Assembly: GCA_003313425.1 (NCBI GenBank) | Contig: NHZP01000003.1 | Span: forward strand, 1,550,001 to 1,614,000 | DNA from: Pseudopyrenochaeta lycopersici | Lineage: Eukaryota > Ascomycota > Dothideomycetes > Pleosporales > Pseudopyrenochaetaceae | Direction: 5' to 3' | Length of the DNA: 64,000 bases | Shown: piece after piece, positions 41,194 through 53,623 of the stretch | How the letters are laid out: every line of letters begins with the position of its first letter | How positions within the stretch are numbered: position 1 is the stretch's first letter | Translations under genes and position numbers: made by a program | The notes under the pieces: model-generated | Databases searched by the model: none | What the model saw: only the letters and a program-made list of their open reading frames with translations | What the model was told of the DNA's origin: nothing

Positions 41194-43720
41194 GGTGGTG
41201 AAAGTAATGCTCCTGCCTTCTTCTAGCGGATGGAATAGGTTCTGGGCGTCAGCTTGCTTCTTGTTGTGGAGAAGATTGAGTGTCTCTATCACTGACTGTG
41301 TCCCAGAGCAGAGCGCTCGACCGACTTGCCCGGCGGAAGCTGGGTCTGTGTAGGCAAGGGAGCACGCAGGAGGAAGAGACAGGTGCGATGGCACCGATGG
41401 TTACTGGGGGTTATGTGCTGGAGAATGCGCGGGAGAAAGAGGCGCACGACGTGATGGTGTCGCGCTCTGGGTTGCGATACCGCGGGGAAAGTGCAATCGG
41501 TAAACTCAGAAGTTGAAGTGGCTTGGCATTAGGCTGTCGACGATCACGTGACGTTTGTCCTTCACCCTTGCCCACAACCTACGTGGTCTGCATCTTGTCA
41601 TGCTAGACATGAACTCATCCAGAGATCTATACATTGTCTCTTCACGGATGGACTGAGGCCTGTTATGTAAGAACAGAAGCTAACCATACAAGTCGCCCCG
41701 TACGTCTGTCCGTGTGAAAGTGATCCCGATGGTTCGACGGGTGGGAAGGGCCTTCGACCTTCCAAACTACTTCTCTGAGTGGTCACCAAGGATGGAGACA
41801 CACACCCAGCGCACGCTTTGATAAACCTAGATTATCTCGGGGTTAGGAAGCGGAAGTACAGGTGTAGGGGTCTCTATAGGCACATTAGGCGGGTAGCAAA
41901 GACCTGCTTTGCAAGATCTGCTTTGCAGCCAGCTTGCAAGGGTTGCCACGCAAGCTTTAACAAAACATGAAGGCCGATGCTTATTGTGCTCCGTCTGCCG
42001 CGACGAATATGACTTCATGACAATTGAAAGAAAGGGGCAGTGCAGTGCGTGTCAACGCATCCTGCTGCAGAACTTTCAAAGTAACATCTCTTAGACCTGT
42101 AGCGGGATGAGCGTTGACCTGCACTGCCCTCGTCTCCCAGCTACGCGAAGCTGTGCATGGACATTGAATGTACGTGAGAAATTTGCGCAAATTACTCAAG
42201 TGGAAGCTGGGCGCCAGAATTTGAATTTTATGTATTAACGACTTCGAGACGATCAAACAAAATGCACAAGGGTCGAAATTAGACTTTTGATGTGAATCAC
42301 CCAGCCCTATCATGTTTTTCGATGCTCAGGGCAAATGGTACAGGGGTGGGAGCTAGCGAATACGATGTCGCTTACAGGAAGCATAGACGACAGTAGTCCT
42401 GTATGTGTTCCGTGAAACAACGGAGACCAGCTAAACTATCCCGCCATGGTGCCTGGTACCTGGGCCGTCTCTTCAAAGCTCACCCCAGACGGTGCCAAGA
42501 GTAAACATGAAAATCTCGGCTAGAGAGGTACCATGACAAACCCACTTCGTGTGCACTAACTCGTGCTTGCAGCCTCAATGAATGAAGTGTGAGTTGGAGG
42601 GCCGAAGACGGAAAGGACGGCCTCGCCATCTGACCACTCAAGCATTCATGTCAGAAAGTGTCGGGCAAAAACGAGTACGTGAGCCCCCAGTGAAAATCGC
42701 GTGCTCGCGCAAAGTCAATGACGCTTTCTTCACGCTTCCCTCCTTCATTGCCTGTTCCAGCCTAAAAACTGCCATATGCATCCTAGCTCTTACCTATTCA
42801 AGCTCACCAAAGTTAAAGAACCGGTTTCCCCTGTCAGCCACGCAAGCAATTTCCAGTGGTCTGTCTCACAAACTCGATCTTCTGCGGGAATTCTCGATTC
42901 AGGCATCGTATGCTCAAGACTCGGGAGTGTGTACGCGCCCCAGGGCTTCCAGGCCAGTCTGGTTGCGGTGATGGTGAGGTGTGCCAAGCGGGTAAGCGTT
43001 GTTACCCCACAACATTCGGATCGACCGGCGCCCGGAGTAGTCCCCTCTGGACTTCAACTTCTTCACTCAAGCTAACCGGCGTGCATCAATTCAAGTCCAG
43101 TCGACGGAGCAATTGGTAACTCCTTTGGTAGTAACCATCGGAGCAACAATGGCGACTGGAGACACAAGCTGAAGACTCGAAGCTGCGATGGCCTGAGCAA
43201 GAAGAGTCGGAAGAATGCAATTCATCAAACGCCCATGGGCATAGCCTCAATGACCATTGCCGTGCCACACAAGACAAGGGCAGAAAACACTAGCCGCCGC
43301 CTGAAGCACGCCACGATGCTCGCGCCTTTATGTGTTGCTAATGTCATCGTGTCCACCCGTACCCTTGGCAGACACCTCCATCGATCCCACTGGACAATCC
43401 ATAATGGCATCACCTGCATTCAGACTGTCCGTGCAACACCTGGAGGCGCAATTGGTCCATAGTGCAGCTCTAGGCCGTTGCGAAGAGCTCCCGGCTAGTG
43501 GCGTGCGCTGTCGTGTCCTTGGGAGAGCATGGCACGCGCGACTGGGGTGACGTTGGCAACATCTTGGTCGGAAAGCATTGGACAGTCTGACAAGAACTTG
43601 TACTTATTTACCTTGCTTCCCCTCTTCTGACTAAAATCTACTGCCTGTACCGGACTTCCACTCCATTCCTACTCTCTTTACCATTGTTTAGCCTCAGAAG
43701 CTCGAGTGCCATTGATCAAC
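41194..43720. other. intergenic, 2.5 kb
   Basis: Divergent spacer between Prp4 (minus) and the FAS1 gene (plus). Several frames of 60-130 codons occur (for example 42582-42971) but overlap in different frames and show no motif or coding bias. The 120 bp before 43721 are pyrimidine-rich and look like a leader. Confidence 0.45.
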
Positions 43721-44926
43721 ATGTCTCTCAAGCACCTTTCCATCCTCGCCCTTGCCAGCTGTGCATTGGCTCAGAGCACCCCTAGTCTGCTGGAGGCTTT
43801 GAATAGCACGTCCGAGTTGTCCCAACTCCAAGCTGTCCTCGGCTTGAACCCACAGCTCGTCCAGACACTTGGCGGAGCATCAAACATCTCCATTCTCGCA
43901 CCGTCGAATGAAGCCTTTGGCAGGATTCCCAACGAGACTTTTGCTGGGCTCGCCGCGAACACCGGTCTCCTCACTGCTATCCTTCAATATCACGTTCTGA
44001 ACGGCACGGTCCCATCGTCTGCAATCACGAACGTCAGTGCCTTTCCCGCATCACTGTTGACCAACAGCCAATTCACAAATGTGACCGGCGGTCAAGTCGT
44101 CAAGGCCACCAGGCGAAACGGCAACGTCACAATTTACAGTGGACTATTGTCGAATTCATCCGTAACCCGTGCAGTACGTACCAAATCTCCCATCGACACA
44201 TTTCTCCCTGCTAATTACACATAGGATGTCAATTTCACCGGTGGTGTCATTCATATCATTGACCGGCTCCTCGTGCTTCCCGAGAATCCCATCGACACAC
44301 TGACCTCCGCTAATCTTTCGTCTCTACGTGGTGCTCTCAATGCCACCAACCTCACGGACACTGTTCGCAACACCCCTGATGTCACTATTTTCGCGCCCTC
44401 CAACGAAGCAATTCGAAATATTGGTTCCGGCCTCAGCAATCTCACAACAGAGCAACTGTCTGACATCTTGACATACCATGTTGTTGCGTCTGGTGGTGTC
44501 GGTTACTCGTCTACCTTGAGAAATGGATCGACACTTGAGACTGTCAATGGTGAGAGCCTTACCATCACTACCGGCTCAGGCGGCGTCTTCGTGAACAACG
44601 CTCGTGTCAGTACCGCCGATATCTTGATTGCGAACGGTGTTCTCCATGTCATTGATCAGGTCCTCAACCCTACCAACCAGACCATCGCCAATGCCACATC
44701 CAGCCAGGGTGTTCCGGCTTTCCAGGGTGCTTCTCCTATCGCTGAACCACCCTTCACGTCTGGCCAGCCCACTCCTACGACCAGCATCAGCGGAGATGCC
44801 ACCAGGGCTGCTGACCCCACTTCTCCAGCAAGCTCAAGCGTCGCGGCGGGTGCTGCTGCACCTCTCCAGACAGGTGCCATGGGTATGGGTGCATTGTTCG
44901 GAGCCGCCGCTGTTTACCTCATGTAA
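43721..44926 (+). CDS. fasciclin (FAS1) domain protein, secreted and probably GPI-anchored
   Basis: Exons 43721..44173 and 44225..44926, 384 residues; a 51-nt phase-0 intron (GTACGT...ACATAG). A signal peptide covers residues 1-19 (ILALASCALAQ). Two FAS1 domains follow, each with the conserved pair: SILAPSNEAF and LQYHVLNGTV in the first, TIFAPSNEAI and LTYHVVASGG in the second. The second domain ends in NGVLHVIDQVLNP. About a dozen N-glycosylation sequons (N-x-S/T) are visible. The end is Ser/Thr/Ala-rich, with a small-residue site followed by a hydrophobic tail (GMGALFGAAAVYLM), as in GPI-anchored proteins. A cell-surface adhesion role is typical. Confidence 0.95.
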
Positions 44927-46666
44927 ATTGAGACAATCCTGGTAGCATTTCCTCTGGAAGTATGGTTTTCAAGTCAGGTGGTATGGGGCAGCAAAACGTA
45001 GTGGAGGGGTGAATTTCACGTTTCCCGTGTTAGCCGACACGCTTTGTATCTACGATCGCTATGTCTTATGTAATATACCTTCACAACACTTGCCAGTTTG
45101 CAAAATGATTTTTGGTCAAAGCATTCTGCTCATGACGTCATTTATTCTCCTTATTATCATAGCTGGTCTATAGTTCACCTCGAGCACACAAGAGAGCTTC
45201 GGGCACCGTGCGACCCAGGATTGAATCCTCCGCCAACGCTAAATCCTCACGACATTTTAGCGCTGCAATCCACAGCTACTGGATACGGCAAGTCGAACTT
45301 CAGCCTTTCTCCTTCTAGTTATTCGCATAGCTTGACGAGCTTTAGTTTCCGGTAGCACCTGACGACAAGACAAGGCGCAACAGTTCTTGACGCTACGTCA
45401 TGTGTTCGTACAAATTCGCGACTACTCAGGAGCGGCCTTTCAATCGCAAATCAAGGAAAAGTACACGCCTGTTATGCGGAGGTTATGAGAAAGCAAAGCT
45501 AAGACGTGAGATGTCACTATGCGGGTAATCGTCTGGGTCTGCCTTGATACCTCCGAGGTCATTTCCTTGACCTCAGGGATTGTGACGATTTTCAGCAGAT
45601 CCATCAATATTAGCCCGTAAATGGCCCGATATACCCTCTATGCAACACACGCGGCTATGCGGCATTGGTCCTTCCACGGCACGGATCCTCCGTACTGGCA
45701 TTTTGAAGTTGTCAAGCGAAGGCGCAAGAACTCGCCTGTTCTTGCCCGCTAACGAGCTATCATCGATTGCTGCAAGTCCGCGTCTTAGGCTAGACGGATA
45801 GCCGCCATGTCAGCTCTCCACAACAGCGGGAGCATGCAGTTTGTTGGTGACAAGACCTTCGCAAGAACCCTGTCCGAGCTTTCGATTGGCGAGCGGAAAG
45901 CGGAGATCATCAGTCTAGATCGCCGACCAGGAACTCTGCCGCACCGGCTCATTCCAAGATTCCCAAGTGCTCCAGCCTCCTACCTCACAAATATCTCATT
46001 CTTCGTAGGCAGTGCTGGAGGTACTCGTCCGTTGTACGGCTGTACATTATGCTTAGTCTTGTGACACGCTGCGAGTAGTCTTAGGTCGTACAACTGCAAT
46101 CGATTGTCTCAACTGTTGGGCCACATCTGCCGTCACCCGTAACGTATTCATTAATTCACATCCATGCATTGTTGGTGCTGAACAGCGGCCATGGCGTTTC
46201 AATGACAATCTCCACCAATTTTCAGGCAGCTCCCAGAAGGACCGAAGTGACAAAATACCCAAGCTAGTTTAGCGGGACCACATCGATCTGGAAAATGGCG
46301 CTCAGGGCCTTTCGTGATTGATTCGCAAAGGCTCCACCTCGACGCTTTTTGATCCTTTGGCCGGGGTGATAAAATGTTTCCGTCACTATCTCGGGACTGT
46401 TTGATGGAACACGGTACGCGCTATATTGGGATCAAACCCAACACCCTGGATATTTCACCCGTTCGAGGGGGAGATCTCGCAGCGCCAACGCTTGAAAGAT
46501 CCTGCACGTCTGATCTTTCCTTGACCTTGTTGAGCTTCATTGCCATGGCACAGTGACTTGGGCTCATTTTTGGAGCGCTCTTCTCTTTGCTTGCTCCATC
46601 TATCTCTTAACTGCAGTCCAACCGTCACAGCGGCGACTTTGCGGCTCCTTAGACATGTTGCGACTT
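44927..46666. other. intergenic, 1.7 kb
   Basis: No gene recognised. An 85-codon frame with an ATG at 45807 (MSALHNSGSMQFVGDKTF) has no motif and no neighbouring splice support. Confidence 0.45.
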
Positions 46667-49193
46667 ATGAACCCTCGGAGAGACGAACCTCAGCGACGCC
46701 ATATGGAATTGTAAGTTTTTCAGCAGGTGTCACCTTTTGTTGTTTCGCCGTTTCGTTGTCACAAAGTATCGTTACCATCAGTCATTATTGTTCCAAATCA
46801 CTGCTTGCATCGCCTTATTTGAACTTGAAGGCACTTTGACGTGTTGACGTGTTGAGACGTGGTGTCGCAAGCAATTTCTTGTTGCGCTTGTTGATCAAGG
46901 TGTGCAGATACGATCCTCCACCACCACAAACCGCACATGGAGTCAAGCCGCGGGTTCCAAACCAGTCCAAATCAGTATCTTTCTCAAAAGCCGCCAAAGA
47001 TGACGTCGAGATGCCCGTCCTCATGGGCAGAATACCTCCACCTCGCTCGCACAATGTACCACATTTGACGCCGACTCCGTGGGAACTTGAGCGTCACAAA
47101 GAGAAGTCTACATGGAGACGGTCAAAGCCTTCATATCAGCTTCCGGAGCATATCTTCAAGTCGTTACCGCGAGAAGTGTACGAATGCATTCTCGTACAAC
47201 TTACGGAGATCAATCTCGGCTATGATCAGCCATGTACATCATGCCACTTGAAAGATCTCTACAATCTATCGCTCACGAGCCGAACTTGGGACAGAGTTGT
47301 GAGACCCCTCATGTAAGTACTGGTTCGCTTTCACTGAGTTTCTACATGTACCATATTTGTTCCACGAAGCACAAAGCACGAAGCTGGGTGCGCAAGCACA
47401 ATTGTGGCTACTTCTGTTATGAGAGCTTGCTTGCGTTGTCAGCAGACTCCTTATACTGCTAACAGGATACGTCATTCGTCTTTGGACCAGCACGAGCACG
47501 AACTGACGCATGTCCCAGGTATTGCAATGTTCTCCTTCTCACTAACGAAGAGCACACCAAACTACCCAAACTCAAGATCAAAGGAGCCAGTAGACTCAAA
47601 CTTCTGCGGAGAACACTCCGCGAACGCCATGCATTAGCGCGAACTGTACGCGAACTACATCTATCAGAATTTCAAACCCTTTATCAGTATGCCAGCATTG
47701 AGCGCGAAGAGATTGTAAATTTGGTGGCATCCTTGGTCATGGCATGCCCCTACCTAGAACGCCTTGTTGGATTCCACATACCGTTTCAACACTCATTCGA
47801 CAGACTCTCATACGCACTGTCGTCGAGGTCCAATTTGAAAGAGCGAGTGTGGCTTTTGAGTGAAGCGGATGCAGAGTTTTCATCTGATGAGGAGGACCAC
47901 TTGGGCGCATACTACCACGCTGCATGCGACCCAACAGAACGCTTTCTTGACCTCAACTCGAAACATCGTTTGCTGTCGACCTTTGTGCTCCATCAGGAGC
48001 AGGGTGAAACATCTGCGTTTCTAAACTTTCGCGCGATAGTTGGAACACTTCGACAGTTCCCTGTGCTCCGCCATCTTTCGATATCTGGATTACCAGCGAC
48101 GTCGTTTACGAACATGGCTCTGAATGCTTTACCACCAAACTTACAGTCTCTTCGGCTGGAGGACCTCCATGGTATCAATGATAAGGGCCTTCAGCGTTTT
48201 GCTAGCTCGCAGCTAGCTACGACGCTGGAGAGCTTGACTTTGGTCAATATGGAATTGACTAGCTTGATAACATTATCAAGCATACTATCTCGCAACACTG
48301 CTAATCTAAAACACTTCTCTATAATTCAAGACAAACCACCCAGCCTCTCATCACATACCTTGGTTCCTGACTTTCAGTCACCATACCTACGATCTCTCCA
48401 CTGGGAATTCCATTCCCAAGCCGGCCCTTTTTCAAATTTCATCCCGTCGTCATCACCTACCACTCCCCAATCGCCGAATTTCCCTTTCGTGAACTCAGAG
48501 CCAATATGCTGTCTTGCAACGTCACTCCTCGCTACCGCCATTGAACGCAATGCGTTCCCGTCACTCCGCCGCATCCGTATCCCGCATGATCCTCAAGGTA
48601 TCATTCAAGCACTTTGCAGACCCTTAGCGACTGGGCTCCTGCCATCAGACGCCTCCCTATTGCAAACACCACGGCGTATCTCGGGTTTGAACGCGTTCGC
48701 AAACACGCTCGATAAGAGCGGACCGGTTTCGCCGACGATACACGGATTTCAAGCATTTGCCGCACCGTTGAGTCCACGCGCAGACTCAGCGATTGACACG
48801 CCAACGTCTTTGGGCAGCTTTGGTCATGGGCCGCTGACACCGATGCGCTCGCGTCTTGCTGTTCATTCGCGCATTCTGGCCGCGAAGAAGGATGCCTTCA
48901 TACTGTTCCGCGTGCATGATCCAGAAGGTGTCATTAGGCTCGAGAAGAGCATTGGTGGCTTTATGGGCCAGATTGGAAGTAAAATTACGTATGACTTGAA
49001 AGCGGATAAGGGCCGCGCGCCTGCAGTTGCGGGGGATGAGGATTCGGAGCCTGGTCAGTGGGTCACCAGCATTGAAGACTTGGCGGGCCAGGTGGAGACC
49101 GAGGGTGCGGAGCAGGAGCGCAAGAAGAGCTGTGGACATTCTGTTGGTGCAAGGGGGGGAAAACCTGTTGTCAAAGTGGCGGAGCTATTCTGA
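46667..49193 (+). CDS. F-box and leucine-rich-repeat protein
   Basis: Exons 46667..46710, 46908..47312 and 47519..49193, 707 residues; introns of 197 and 206 nt, both phase 2. An F-box lies near residue 95 (HIFKSLPREVYECILVQL, then LYNLSLTSRTWDRVVRPLM). Helical and LRR-like segments follow (LRHLSISGLPATSF, NLQSLRLEDLHGINDKGLQ, TTLESLTLVNMELTSL, NLKHFSIIQ), then a Ser/Pro-rich insertion and a C-terminal region containing AKKDAFILFRVHDPEG. F-box proteins of this build recruit substrates to SCF ubiquitin ligases; the substrate is unknown. The 44-nt first exon (MNPRRDEPQRRHMEL) is supported by a GTAAGT donor and exact phase with YDPPPPQTAHG. The pattern resembles a widely conserved filamentous-ascomycete F-box family. 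Confidence 0.9.
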
Positions 49194-49398
49194 TCATGGA
49201 CACCGCTCAGCCCGGTTACGGCTTCTTTCCTTCTTTCCCCGGCAGTCAATCTCTGTGTTCCATTCTGGACTGTGGTGGGGTATTTGAAAGGCTCTTTGCA
49301 TTAGCCAAACCTTTTCCCTTATGGTAACCATTACGTGCCTCGAACGAGACTCAAAACAGGTAGGATTTCTTATGTTATTGGAAAGATCGGCGGAGGTG

Positions 49399-49411
49399 CC
49401 CCCCCCCCCCC
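49399..49411. repeat. poly-C tract (13 C)
   Basis: A run of 13 cytosines about 200 bp after the F-box gene stop codon. Length is uncertain, as with all such tracts. Confidence 0.85.
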
Positions 49412-51010
49412 AAAGACAAGGCACGCTAGCGGTCAGGTTCGGCCAGGACAATTTGAAGGATACCCCATACTTTTACCGACTATAGCTAATCTCTAATATA
49501 ATAATGGCTTTTCGAATCAGGAGGTACACTGCGACACTGCGAAGACTTCGTGCAATTGGGGGGCTGTGTTATGCAAGATGCCAGGCCCATTGGCGTGCGA
49601 AATTTGTGCTCGTACTTTACATTTTGTCGACAAGGACCATCCTTCACTTCTGGCAATGTCGATTCACAGCTCTTATCGCTTTCGTATTCGGACTCGACGA
49701 TCGCCTGTTTCTGCACCTATTCCGTGCAGTGGTCCAGACCTGGGCCCCCTAGAGCAAACCTCGGTGGACCGTGATAGACAAGGGAGGGTGTGACAAGGTT
49801 CGTGAAATATATTGAGGACCCTGGTCACTGCCCAGCTTTCGCCTGTGGAATGAATTGCAGCGGCTTATTGTCTTCCTTGGGGTTGCTGTTCTCCTTGCTC
49901 GCATTTTTGCGAAACATAATAGTGTCAGCAGCCGTGAGGATCGGGGTTCACTGCGGACTTGTAGGGTGAAGATGGCTATAGTTTTTCTACGGGGTCCGCC
50001 TTGGCTACAAGCAAGCAAGCTAGTTCATTCAGCCAATAAGCAATGCTGCTTCAGATCGAACTTGACGTCTTCTAAGATTTTTTTTGTTGATATCTACCCC
50101 TGCGCGTTTTGTTCAGAGCATGGGGGCTTGCGCAATCGCCGTGACACGGTTTGTATGTTGCCGAAACCGAGCCGCCAGGTTGGTTCGGAAAGTATACCGA
50201 GCCACTCACACTAGATCGGAGGGTTGAGGAAGATGCTTCGGAGGCATGGATTTGTGTGGAAAAGCTTGGCCTGCAGCATTGTTGTTGCTTGCATTAGTCT
50301 ATACGGGCGAGGTAGACTAAATCCAGGCGCATGGCCTCAGCAGTGTGGGGTAAAGATTACATGACGCCACGTACGCCTACTTATTGTGCAGAGTAGTCTA
50401 GGGAGACGTGACGAGTCGCTGGTCCAGATGGAGTCAATGAGAAAACTCTGAGAAAGCAGACGCACCAGGCTGCCCAAGGGACGGACAGGTGAAGTGCCTT
50501 ACTCGCTAGCTGGATCTTTATGATACATATATGTAGAAACGATGGGTTTCCTATTGCGGCAAAGCGGTCACGTCGCCGTCCAGGAGTCTCCGTTCGATAC
50601 TGTCACCGATGACGATGCTGTGGGAGATTAGCAAACTAGGGGGAGGATAGACTAGAGGGCATGGATTGGCCAATACGTGCTCGGGCTATGTCGTGCATGC
50701 TGGCGCTGAGAAGTGACAGGGGACTAGAGAATTAAGGTTGTGATGTGTACGGGAGCGGGAAGCTCGCATGTCGATTACAGTCAGTGCTTGGGAGGAGGTG
50801 ACGGCTCTCTGCGGACTAGGTCATGTCTGCTTTTTTCTTTTTAGTAACGGCACGCAGCCGTCGTACCTTCCCTGTGGATGGAGGCATGTAGGCTGCCGTA
50901 CCCGAAATCCAAGCCTTCTGTCATAAGATCCACAATGGTTGATTGCCTGCGCGGGATATTCCACATGTATGCACCATAACTTTTCCAGACAAGCCATCCA
51001 AGGCAGTTTC

Positions 51011-51043
51011 AAGGCAGCCCCGAAGCAGCCCCAAAGCAGCCCC
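51011..51043. repeat. three 11-bp tandem repeats (AAGCAGCCCC core)
   Basis: Three consecutive units at 51011-51021, 51022-51032 and 51033-51043 differing at one or two bases. In noncoding sequence. Confidence 0.8.
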
Positions 51044-51843
51044 AAGGTAGGCCCATCTCGGAGCATGCAGCTTCGTCAGCAAGGGGCGTGGAGATGTGAC
51101 CGAGACCCCATTCGCGCTTCCTTTTTCCATCCTTCGCGCCATCTGACTCTCTGTACTCGCGCCACTAGCAGCTTCCACGCATACCTGAAACCTACAGCTA
51201 CCCGCTGCACGCGCACCCGCAAATCATGGCCCAATTACAAAATCATTTGACCCTCCATCTGGCTCATGTCCGATCGGGATGCCGTATGCAATGCTGCAAG
51301 CTGTGCTGAAGCTTTTAGCGAGATCGCCCAAAGCAACCGGCAAGCTTCGCAAATGGCTGCATCGGCACGCTTATTCCGGTACATCTTGGCATCAGAATTA
51401 CACCCAAAGTGGGTACAATAAGAATCCCCCGAGCGATATGTGTGCCAGCTGAAGTGGAGTGCGGCGCGGCCTTATTTCCGCGGCACCGGAGCCCGCGATA
51501 TATACCGAGCCTGGGGGCACTGCACTGAGGGCGATTTTCCATGGTTAGTCATGATTGTACCAGGTCTCATTCCCTCATCGCCTGTCTAACCATCGTACCC
51601 TAGATTACAACCACTCCCTATGTGCCCCACAACGCCTTCGGAAATGCGGTATAACAGCCTCCATGCGAGTTCCCGCAGGCCGAGAGTCCCACGGAGCATT
51701 TGATCCCCCCCTTCCCCCTCCGAAACACATGCATAGTACCGGAATCAAGGAAAACAGACAGATAAGGCCGCCTCCAAACATCGCCCCACGTAAAGCCAAA
51801 CCCCTTCCCTGTGACACAGGTTCAGACAGCGCAGCATGTCAAC

Positions 51844-53623
51844 TCACCCAACTGGTTTTACTGGAATGTGCCCTTCGAGTTGAGGTAATATCTCGAGAAT
51901 CTTCGGATCAATTGTCCAGTTGCTCAAGTCCGCCACAGTGCTCTCAAAGAGAGGGGTCATGCGAGTGTAACCTGCCTCGATATCCCAGTAATGACACGCG
52001 TCGTCCGCATACGGCCATCGTATGCCGATAAGGCCCACAAGAGCACCCACCGGATATTCCTGGGGATGTTGATATAGCAATTGGCGTACTTGAGGCCTAC
52101 ACCTAGTCAGCACATGGTCCTCATCGCGCATTCCAGCTGTAAAAAGCCTCAAACGTACCAAGGAATGAGATCGATGAGGATGTCGTATGGTGACGATTCC
52201 TGCTTGCCGACCGGCGGCGTCAACCATTCTGGATTCGCGTTCAGGTTTTCCACACTGGGCCAAATAAGGTACTGAGGAGCGGTCAGCCGTCATGAGTTTT
52301 TTTCTCTGACCATCAAACTTACCCGCATCAACTTGGTCAAGACATATGTTGACGCAAGCCTTACAGGAAGAGGCGTTGCTGGAAGAATCTTGTTCACTGC
52401 CCGTGAACACCAGGTTGAAACTGGCTGCGTGTCCTGAGGATCCAAAAACCCGAGCAAGAGCGTGTCCACATCTATTTCGGATCTCCCGAATATTTGCACC
52501 TCGCTCCATCCGCTCGTGAGCAAATCCCGTTTGGTCCTTCGATAGTATGCGCAATCGAAACCAAACTTGTTCAAGGCGTTCGTTGCGGCATCAAGATCCA
52601 AGGGAGAAGCGTTCATTGGCGTGATACCATCGACTGCGTTCTCAGACGGATAGCCCAGTGCAGATTGGCTTTGTTCTCGACTTTGACAATCATCAGTACA
52701 CATCTCGTCTCGGCAACGAATCCAACGTACCTGTCTCCTCGGGAGGAACCATCATATGACGATGCGCCCATAGCGCGTGCCGGGCCAGCAAACTGTTCGC
52801 TACTCGGAGTTCCGAAGGATTCTCCGTCGGCAAGAGCGGATGATGGTTCTGATGGATCCTGAGCCATTGTCAGAAGATGGCTCGAGTGGCAATTCTAAAA
52901 CTACTTACCGAAAGCGCTCTCTTGATCTCTTCAGCCGAGTGGTGTGCGAAGCCGTTCTTTTCAAGCTCGCTTGCCCAATTCGCAGCTGAAACGCGGTCCG
53001 GCGCCATGGCCAGCAACGACACGATCGACTTCATGTCATCAAGATCCTTGGCCAGCCGCCGAACGTGAGCTCGCAACTGCGTTGTTGTCTTCCCATCCTC
53101 GGCAACGTCGTACACGCACGTGAGGTTCTTCGATTGGCAAGTGTTACATTTTGGCCTGACACCGTCGCACTAGATCAAACGTCAGTCAAGTTCGACCAGG
53201 CCAGTCGAGCCACCTGCGAACCTTGGATTTACGCTTCCTGCAACTTTCACACGCTATTGATGTGATTTTACCACGAGGAGTTCGAAGCGCATACGTTCCG
53301 GAAATGGGAGACTGGTGCTGTCCTCGTGCGTTCGCCAGGGCGCCTCCTAGTCCCTGCTTTGGTGCCAGTGGGGCTTTGTGAAGCGCAGCCGCAGAGCCTG
53401 GTTGCGGGCGAATGACAAGATTGGCCTGCGAGGTGTCGATGTGGAGTGGACCTTGGCTGCCGTCCCATTCGGAGGGCTCCTGACTGTTCAAATGTCAGCA
53501 AGTCCCCAATCAAATTGGCAGAAATGCAACAACAGAAACGCCTGTAAGTACGACTGTGGCTGCTTTCAGACCGTCCAAGGTGGTGTTCTTTGATGGGCGG
53601 AATTTGGCCGGAATGTGCGACAT
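51844..53623 (-). CDS. Zn2Cys6 transcription factor with DUF3425 domain
   Basis: Seven exons: complement(join(51844..52096,52159..52271,52323..52680,52731..52858,52909..53169,53222..53479,53552..53623)), 480 residues; every junction keeps the frame. The binuclear zinc cluster is ACESCRKRKSK | CDGVRPKCNTCQSKNLTC, with six cysteines spaced as in Gal4-type factors, split by an intron right after the third basic stretch, a common position. A short coiled coil follows (LRAHVRRLAKDLDDMKSIV). The C-terminal 150 residues match DUF3425: YLIWPSVENLNANPEWLTPP, PYDILIDLIPWPQVRQ, then WDIEAGYTRMTPLFE. Nuclear DNA-binding regulator; targets unknown. Exons 2-7 are certain; exon 1 (starting MSHIPAKFRPSK) is the best fit but less sure. 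No biosynthetic gene lies beside it. Confidence 0.92.

Larger units (their letters stand above)
49194..51843. other. gene-poor region, 2.6 kb
   Basis: No gene recognised. Frames at 49504-49793, 49855-50214 (starts TTG) and 50939-51250 have no motifs. It contains a C homopolymer and a short 11-bp tandem repeat. The convergent flanks are the F-box gene and the transcription factor gene. Confidence 0.45.

Noticed and set aside
42582..43119. Overlapping plus-strand open frames of 75-130 codons
   Set aside because: Two frames overlap, neither has a domain, and both lie in the divergent spacer between Prp4 and the FAS1 gene.
49855..50214. 119-codon plus-strand frame with a hydrophobic start that looks like a signal peptide
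   Set aside because: It begins with TTG, has no ATG equivalent, and the rest shows no secreted-protein features.
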